A stretch of 64,000 nt of DNA from Zea mays (lineage: Eukaryota; Streptophyta; Magnoliopsida; Poales; Poaceae), in the NCBI RefSeq assembly GCF_902167145.1, contig NW_023366860.1, forward strand, positions 1 to 64,000, given 5' to 3'. Made by a program: the position numbers and the translations under genes. Under the pieces are notes generated by a model. That model worked only from the letters and a program-made list of their open reading frames with translations, did no database searches and was not told the origin of the DNA. This document shows positions 56,443 through 64,000 of the stretch, one piece after another; position 1 is the first letter of the stretch, and each line of letters opens with the position of its first letter.

Positions 56443-57099
56443 TGATGAAGACATCCCCACTACTGATGCATCTATACCAATACAAGTACCAATTTCTGGT
56501 CCCATTACTCGCGCTCGTGCTCGTCAACTCAACCATCAGGTGATTACACTCTTGAGTTCATGTCCATCATATTTAGACCATGGAGACCCGTGCACTCTTG
56601 TTTTGCTTAGGAATCAGGGAGAAGACCGAAAGGGAAAAGGATTTGAACATGCTGGATTCGGACTGCAGAAGAACACCAACTTGTGACGGTCACCACGGTC
56701 AGATGCGGGCTCGGATTGGAATGTTCAAGCACAACATGGAAAGCTTATCAAGTCTACTTTCATATGGATCCGGAATTATAGTCATATCTGTTCTGAGGCC
56801 GCCGTAATCATTGTTTTCTTACCGAGACATTTCCTGCCTTTTCTGCCCATGGTGCTGCGTCACCCTATTTTGGCCCAATGGGTCGTGTATCAAGTTAGGT
56901 CCATTAGGGACGCATCCTAGGGTTGCAGCACGACCCCAATACCCTTGTGGTCGTCCTCCCATGTTTATAAACCCCCTAGCCGCCACCAAGAACAGCGGGT
57001 TTTGTTTAGATCAAGTTTAGCTCTCGCTACTTGCTTGCAAGCGCGCGTGCTAGTTCAGCCGCCCGTCTTCTTGTCTTCGGAACCCCACCATATTGTAGT
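56443..57099 (+). mobile_element. Element I: CRM2-like 5' LTR fragment cut by element J
   Basis: This is the first 657 bp of a CRM2-like LTR, starting TGATGAAGACATCCCC and ending CCATATTGTAGT. In intact copies the next bases are TTGATCTTTAAACC, but here another LTR begins. It includes the TATAAA box and the C-terminal coding segment. It is nearly identical to the J LTR (one difference noticed near 56456). The simplest reading is a CRM2-like element inserted in the 5' LTR of G and then hit in its own LTR by J. Confidence 0.85.
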
Positions 57100-58029
57100 T
57101 GATGAAGACATCCACACTACTGATGCATCTATACCAATACAAGTACCAATTTCTGGTCCCATTACTCGCGCTCGTGCTCGTCAACTCAACCATCAGGTGA
57201 TTACACTCTTGAGTTCATGTCCATCATATTTAGACCATGGAGACCCGTGCACTCTTGTTTTGCTTAGGAATCAGGGAGAAGACCGAAAGGGAAAAGGATT
57301 TGAACATGCTGGATTCGGACTGCAGAAGAACACCAACTTGTGACGGTCACCACGGTCAGATGCGGGCTCGGATTGGAATGTTCAAGCACAACATGGAAAG
57401 CTTATCAAGTCTACTTTCATATGGATCCGGAATTATAGTCATATCTGTTCTGAGGCCGCCGTAATCATTGTTTTCTTACCGAGACATTTCCTGCCTTTTC
57501 TGCCCATGGTGCTGCGTCACCCTATTTTGGCCCAATGGGTCGTGTATCAAGTTAGGTCCATTAGGGACGCATCCTAGGGTTGCAGCACGACCCCAATACC
57601 CTTGTGGTCGTCCTCCCATGTTTATAAACCCCCTAGCCGCCACCAAGAACAGCGGGTTTTGTTTAGATCAAGTTTAGCTCTCGCTACTTGCTTGCAAGCG
57701 CGCGTGCTAGTTCAGCCGCCCGTCTTCTTGTCTTCGGAACCCCACCATATTGTAGTTTGATCTTTAAACCTACATTTAGATCTGGTAATTCAGTACTTGT
57801 TCTACTTGTTCTTGCTAGTTCTTCGATTGCTTGCAGGACGAGTGCCCTAGTGGCCAGGGTGTCACGCTCCACAAGATCGTGACAGCCATAGGAGGTGGTG
57901 TATCGGTTGCTAAGGCGCAGCGTCTTTGGAAGGCTGTAGTCGGGCCGTGAACGTCGTCTCCTCCCCCAATCGAGTTATTCCACACCCTCTCATCGAAAGA
58001 TCGGGCAATCACCCAACGGGTGCACATCA
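57100..58029 (+). repeat. 5' LTR of element J
   Basis: This 930-bp LTR, TGATGAAG to CACATCA, appears identical by eye to the 5' LTR of element A. The TATA box is at 57623-57628. Confidence 0.94.
57623..57628 (+). promoter_or_regulatory. TATA box of the element J LTR
   Basis: TATAAA is at the same LTR position as in element A. Confidence 0.7.
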
Positions 58030-58031
58030 GT

Positions 58032-58043
58032 TGGTATCAGAGC
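58032..58043 (+). promoter_or_regulatory. Primer binding site of element J
   Basis: TGGTATCAGAGC is a perfect initiator methionine tRNA match two bases after the LTR. Confidence 0.93.
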
Positions 58044-59050
58044 AAGGTTTATCGGTGAGAGATTTACTTTTCTTCGCTGTTTTCTTATCTCCTATAGTCC
58101 AGAAAAAGCCAAAAAATAGTAGATTAGTTTTACCGCAATCCTATAAACCATTGAGCATTTACTAGTACTACTTAGTTAGGGCTTGTTGAGTTTTTGGTTG
58201 CATCGGTTGTGTCGAGTTGCTGGTCTTAGTTTATTCCTTTAGAGTTTTGAGTTCTACCACGTTTTGGTCACCACGAAATCCACCATCACCAAAAACATCT
58301 CTGGTTCGTTTTTGCCACCACGGATACATATCATATCCGATTTGGAAGTTTAAATACAATCTGGAAAGCTTATCTTATCTTCTTTCCAACGGATCTGACC
58401 TTATCTCAAAATTCGTTCTGAGCGCTCCGCAATCATCGTAGAGATTTCTGGACTTCCTATATTAACAAGATTTGTTAAATCTGATTTAAAGGGGTTGTTA
58501 GCAATATCTTTATTGTTTGGGTTGTCATAGTGAAAAAAAAGGGTTTAGGCCCCTGCAAAAAAAAACAGAAGAAGAAAAAAAAAAAGAATAGAAAAGAAAA
58601 AAAAAGGAAAAGAAGAAGAAGGGGGCTGAATCTCTAAATCTGTTGTTTCTCTTTGTGCTGTGCTAGTTGTTCTTTTTCAGTGACTACCTTTGTGCCTAGG
58701 CTCACGTCTCTAGCCTGGTTTAGCCTAGGACCAGTACAGTACCACCGTTGAACGATTATTCAGCTTGCTTTTGTAACTAACGTGGTACTAGTGTATTCCT
58801 TGCTTCAGCCCACCTACAACTCTACATATTTCGACTACAGTTTGACAGGTCGTGTTGCTGCGGCACCGATACACTTATTCCACGGTTGCAGACTTGTTGG
58901 TTGCTGACCCCTCCTGTTGTGCAAGGTAAGAATTGGTAAGAGCTTGTGTGGCAGGTTGAGAGTGAGCGCCTTGCAGTAGCTACATCCTAATAGTTGTAGA
59001 GTTTTTATTCCTTCACGTTTTTTTTTCTTGTTGCCTCTGTTCGTCTAACC
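58044..59050 (+). other. Untranslated leader of element J
   Basis: This is homologous to the A and B leaders. The A/G-rich tract occupies about 58532-58625. It lacks most of the one-base indels that distinguish A. No gene is seen. Confidence 0.75.
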
Positions 59051-62000
59051 ATGGCAGGATTGGAGGTTGATGATGCTTCTCGTAATATGCCACACTCTCC
59101 TCGCACCAAGGGTATCATACAACACTTTGTAAGGCTGGTGAAGACGCACACGGAAGGTCTTGATAATGACATGCAGGTGACGAATGAAAAGATGGGGCAA
59201 TTGGAGGCCACACAGATCGACACAAACACCAAACTTGCAAATGTGGAAATGGCAGTTGCTCATATTGACAAGAGCCTTGTCGCACTCTTGAGGCGGTTTG
59301 ATGAGATGCATGCTAATATCAATGGTGGGCGTGATGAGGGCGCCGAAGGTAACTGGGATGACTATGTTGCTGATACTGAACAAGATGACCAAGAAGCACC
59401 TAATCGCCGGCGACTACGTACTAACCGTAGAGGTATGGGTGGTTTTCGCCGACGTGAGGTACATGGTAATGATGATGCTTTTAGTAAGGTTAAATTTAAA
59501 ATACCTCCTTTTGATGGTAAATATGACCCTGATGCTTACATTACTTGGGAGATTGCGGTTGATCAAAAGTTTGCATGCCATGAATTTCCTGAGAATGCGC
59601 GGGTTAGAGCTGCTACTAGTGAGTTTACTGATTTTGCTTCTGTTTGGTGGATAGAACATGGTAAGAAGAATCCTAATAACATGCCACAAACTTGGGATGC
59701 GTTGAAACGGGTCATGCGGGCTAGATTTGTTCCTTCTTATTATGCACGTGATATGTTAAACAAGTTGCAACAATTGAGACAGGGTACTAAAAGTGTAGAA
59801 GAATATTATCAGGAATTACAAATGGGTATGCTGCGTTGTAACATAGAGGAGTGTGAGGAATCTGCTATGGCTAGATTTTTGGGCGGGTTAAATAGGGAAA
59901 TTCAGGACATCCTTGCTTATAAAGATTATGCTAATGTAACCCGATTGTTTCATCTTGCTTGCAAAGCTGAAAGGGAAGTGCAGGGACGACGTGCTAGTGC
60001 AAGGTCTAATGTTTCTGCAGGAAAATCTACACCATGGCAACAGCGCACGACTACGTCCATGACCGGCCGTACACCAGCACCAACTCCCTCGCCAAGTCGA
60101 CCAGCACCCCCGCCTTCCTCCGGCGACAAACCACGTGCATCTTCCACAAATTCAGCAACCAAATCTGCCCAGAAACCAGCAGGTAGTGCCTCTTCAGTAG
60201 CCTCCACGGGTAGAACAAGAGATGTTCTGTGTTATCGATGAAAGGGCTATGGACACGTGCAGCGTGATTGTCCTAATCAGCGTGTTTTGGTGGTAAAAGA
60301 CGATGGTGGGTATTCCTCTGCTAGTGATTTGGATGAAGCTACACTTGCTTTGCTTGCGGCTGATGATGCAGGCACTAAGGAACCACCCGAAGAACAGATT
60401 GGTGCAGATGATGCAGAGCATTATGAGAGCCTCATTGTACAGCGTGTGCTTAGTGCACAAATGGAGAAGGCAGAGCAGAATCAGCGACATACGTTGTTTC
60501 AAACAAAGTGTGTCATTAAGGAGCGTTCATGTCGTTTGATCATTGATGGAGGTAGCTGCAACAACTTGGCTAGCAGCGACATGGTGGAGAAGCTTGCACT
60601 TACGACCAAACCGCACCCGCATCCATATCACATTCAATGGCTCAACAATAGTGGTAAGGTCAAGGTAACCAAGCTGGTACGAATTAATTTTGCTATTGGT
60701 TCATATCGTGATGTTGTTGACTGTGATGTTGTGCCTATGGATGCTTGTAATATTCTGCTAGGTAGACCATGGCAATTTGATTCAGATTGTATGCATCATG
60801 GTAGATCAAATCAATATTCTCTCATACACCATGATAAGAAAATTATTTTGCTTCCCATGTCCCCTGAGGCTATTGTGCGTGATGATGTTGCTAAAGCTAC
60901 CAAAGCTAAAACTGAGAACAACAAGAATATTAAAGCTGTTGGTAATAACAAAGATGGGGTAAAATTGAAAGGACATTGCTTGCTTGCGACAAAATCTGAT
61001 GTTAATGAATTATTTGCTTCCACTACTGTTGCCTATGCCTTGGTATGCAAGGATGCTTTGATTTCAATTCAAGATATGCAGCATTCTTTGCCTCCTGTTA
61101 TTACTAACATTTTGCAGGAGTATTCTGATGTATTTCCAAGTGAGATACCAGAGGGGCTGCCACCTATACGAGGGATTGAGCACCAAATTGATCTTATTCC
61201 TGGTGCATCTTTGCCGAATCGTGCGCCATATAGGACAAATCCAGAGGAAACAAAAGAAATTCAGCGACAAGTGCAAGAACTACTCGACAAAGGTTACGTG
61301 CGTGAGTCTCTTAGTCCGTGTGCTGTTCCGGTTATTTTAGTGCCTAAAAAAGATGGAACATGGCGTATGTGTGTTGATTGTAGGGCTATTAATAATATCA
61401 CGATACGGTATCGACACCCTATTCCACGTTTAGATGATATGCTTGATGAATTGAGTGGTGCCATCGTCTTTTCTAAAGTTGATTTGCGTAGTGGGTACCA
61501 CCAGATTCGTATGAAATTGGGAGATGAATGGAAAACTGCTTTCAAAACTAAGTTCGGATTGTATGAGTGGTTAGTCATGCCTTTTGGGTTAACTAATGCA
61601 CCTAGCACTTTCATGAGATTAATGAACGAGGTTTTGCGTGCCTTCATTGGAAAATTTGTGGTAGTATACTTTGATGATATATTGATCTACAGCAAATCTA
61701 TGGATGAACATGTTGATCACATGCGTGCTGTTTTTAATGCTTTACGAGATGCACGTTTATTTGGTAACCTTGAGAAGTGCACATTTTGCACCGATCGAGT
61801 TTCGTTTCTTGGTTATGTTGTGACTCCACAGGGAATTGAGGTTGATCAAGCCAAGGTAGAAGCGATACATGGATGGCCTATGCCAAAGACTATCACACAG
61901 GTGCGGAGTTTCCTAGGACTTGCTGGCTTCTATCGCCGTTTTGTGAAGGACTTTAGCACCATTGCTGCACCTTTGAATGAGCTTACGAAGAAGGGAGTGC

Positions 62001-63982
62001 ATTTTAGTTGGGGCAAAGTACAAGAGCACGCTTTCAACGTGCTGAAAGATAAGTTGACACATGCACCTCTCCTCCAACTTCCTGATTTTAATAAGACTTT
62101 TGAGCTTGAATGTGATGCTAATGGAATTGGATTGGGTGGTGTTTTGTTACAAGAAGGCAAACCTGTTGCATATTTTCGTGAAAAATTGAGTGGGTCTGTT
62201 CTAAATTATTCTACTTATGATAAGGAATTATATGCTCTTGTGCGAACATTAGAAACATGGCAGCATTATTTGTGGCCCAAAGAGTTTGTTATTCATTCTG
62301 ATCATGAATCTTTGAAACATATTCGTAGTCAAGGAAAACTGAACCGTAGACATGCTAAGTGGGTTGAATTTATCGAATCGTTTCCTTATGTTATTAAGCA
62401 CAAGAAAGGAAAAGAGAATATCATTGCTGACGCTTTGTCTAGGAGATATACTTTGCTGAATCAACTTGACTACAAAATCTTTGGATTAGAGACGATTAAA
62501 GACCAATATGTTCATGATGCTGATTTTAAGGATGTGTTGCTGCATTGTAAAGATGGGAAAGGATGGAACAAATATATCGTTAGTGATGGGTTTGTGTTTA
62601 GAGCTAACAAGCTATGCATTCCAGCTAGCTCCGTTCGTTTGTTGTTGTTACAGGAAGCACATGGAGGTGGCTTAATGGGACATTTTGGAGCAAAGAAAAC
62701 GGAGGACATACTGGCTGGTCATTTCTTTTGGCCCAAGATGAGAAGAGATGTGGTGAGATTGGTTGCTCGTTGCACGACATGTCAAAAGGCGAAGTCACGG
62801 TTAAATCCACACGGTTTGTATTTGCCTCTACCCGTTCCTAGTGCTCCTTGGGAAGATATTTCTATGGATTTTGTGCTGGGATTGCCTAGGACTAGGAAGG
62901 GACGTGATAGTGTGTTTGTGGTTGTTGATAGATTTTCTAAGATGGCACATTTCATACCATGTCATAAAACTGACGATGCTACTCATATTGCTGATTTGTT
63001 CTTTCGTGAAATTGTTCGCTTGCATGGTGTGCCCAACACAATCGTTTCTGATCGTGATGCTAAATTTCTTAGTCATTTTTGGAGGACTTTGTGGGCAAAA
63101 TTGGGGACTAAGCTTTTATTTTCTACTACATGTCATCCTCAAACTGATGGTCAAACTGAAGTTGTGAATAGAACTTTGTCTACTATGTTAAGGGCAGTTC
63201 TAAAGAAGAATATTAAGATGTGGGAGGACTGTTTGCCTCATGTTGAATTTGCTTATAATCGATCATTGCATTCTACTACAAAGATGTGCCCATTTCAGAT
63301 TGTATATGGTTTGTTGCCTCGTGCTCCTATTGATTTAATGCCTTTGCCATCTTCTGAAAAACTAAATTTTGATGCTACTAGGCGTGCTGAATTGATGTTA
63401 AAACTGCATGAAACTACTAAAGAAAACATAGAGCGTATGAATGCTAGATATAAGTTTGCTAGTGATAAAGGTAGAAAGGAAATAAATTTTGAACCTGGAG
63501 ATTTAGTTTGGTTGCATTTGAGAAAGGAAAGGTTTCCTGAATTACGAAAATCTAAATTGTTGCCTCGAGCCGATGGACCGTTTAAAGTGCTAGAGAAAAT
63601 TAACGACAATGCATATAGGCTAGATCTGCCTGCAGACTTTGGGGTTAGCCCCACATTTAACATTGCAGATTTAAAGCCCTACTTGGGAGAGGAAGTTGAG
63701 CTTGAGTCGAGGACGACTCAAATGCAAGAAGGGGAGAATGATGAAGACATCCACACTACTGATGCATCTATACCAATACAAGTACCAATTTCTGGTCCCA
63801 TTACTCGCGCTCGTGCTCGTCAACTCAACCATCAGGTGATTACACTCTTGAGTTCATGTCCATCATATTTAGACCATGGAGACCCGTGCACTCTTGTTTT
63901 GCTTAGGAATCAGGGAGAAGACCGAAAGGGAAAAGGATTTGAACATGCTGGATTCGGACTGCAGAAGAACACCAACTTGTGA
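59051..63982 (+). pseudogene. gag-pol: CRM2-like gag-pol, single nonsense codon in zinc knuckle
   Basis: The frame is continuous for about 1,644 codons from MAGLEVDD to the stop at 63980-63982 inside the 3' LTR, except for a TGA at 60239-60241. This replaces TGC for Cys397, the second zinc ligand of the knuckle [14 protein letters not shown]. Downstream everything is open: protease (DGGS context), reverse transcriptase with YFDD, RNase H (here [11 protein letters not shown] to N), integrase with HHCC, D, D and E residues, the GPF module and the CR region ([13 protein letters not shown]). Without readthrough it would make only a truncated Gag. It is the most nearly intact CRM2-like polyprotein in the window. 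Confidence 0.93.
63726..63738 (+). promoter_or_regulatory. Polypurine tract of element J
   Basis: AAGAAGGGGAGAA directly precedes the 3' LTR. Confidence 0.9.
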
Positions 63983-64000
63983 TGGTCACCACGGTCAGAT
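63739..64000 (+). repeat. 3' LTR of element J, truncated by window end
   Basis: These are the first 262 bp of the LTR. One difference from the 5' LTR is seen (GTGATGGTCACC near 63981 versus GTGACGGTCACC), immediately after the gag-pol stop. Confidence 0.92.

Larger units (their letters stand above)
57100..64000 (+). mobile_element. Element J: CRM2-like retrotransposon, runs off the window
   Basis: The 5' LTR, leader, whole gag-pol and the first 262 bp of the 3' LTR are present. It inserted in the LTR of element I; the candidate duplication is GTAGT (57095-57099), which cannot be confirmed here. It is close to element A, sharing the same LTR subtype. Its gag-pol has a single nonsense codon. 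Confidence 0.92.

Overview
The window looks like maize (Zea) centromere core DNA. It contains a tandem satellite of about 153-156 bp that I recognise as CentC; its segment CCTAAAGTAGTGGATTGGGC is familiar from that satellite. It also contains chromovirus LTR retrotransposons whose LTRs begin TGATG, mostly end CATCA, and carry the end of gag-pol. These match my memory of the centromeric retrotransposons of maize (CRM). I see no host gene, tRNA, rRNA or CRISPR array. Every stretch longer than 300 bases belongs either to satellite or to a retroelement.

Layout, left to right. (D) A CRM1-like element enters from the left edge (1-204) and resumes at 7781-9008. It is split by (A), a full-length CRM2-like element (205-7775, duplication AGATC). 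CentC array 1 (9009-9578) is followed by (B), CRM2-like (9579-17143, ATGTT), then CentC array 2 (17144-21757). Next is (E), CRM1-like on the minus strand (21758-28567, ACAAT), then a 96-bp CentC remnant. (F) is a Ty3/gypsy chromovirus outside the CRM group, probably Tekay/Del-like (28664-41066, GTTTG/GCTTG), followed by CentC array 4 (41067-45450). (G) is CRM1-like on the minus strand (45451-48613 and 53043-56442). It is split by (H), a gag-only nonautonomous CRM-group element (48614-53042, ATACT). G is interrupted again in its 5' LTR by (I), a CRM2 LTR fragment (56443-57099), which is itself interrupted by (J), CRM2-like (57100 to beyond the window).

Removing the insertions and one copy of each target duplication rejoins the satellite in phase. 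The CentC pieces are therefore remnants of a single array of about 9.6 kb. By eye, LTR pair divergence gives the order, youngest first: A (no substitutions, one T indel), H (about 5 in 1,100), B (about 8 in 930), E (about 7 in 598), F (about 40 in 1,800). J cannot be dated because only 262 bp of its 3' LTR is present. Nesting agrees: A is younger than D, H and I are younger than G, and J is younger than I.

Autonomous CRM elements encode one polyprotein: Gag, zinc knuckle, protease, reverse transcriptase, RNase H, integrase and a C-terminal CR region that runs into the 3' LTR. Every copy here has at least one lesion, but A and J each have only one obvious disabling change. H has no pol, so it would need these proteins in trans. 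It keeps the CRM2-type leader blocks, and its Gag ends in the integrase-CR junction peptide. The strongest leads are H, the higher-order structure in CentC, and the decay pattern and extra upstream reading frame of F.
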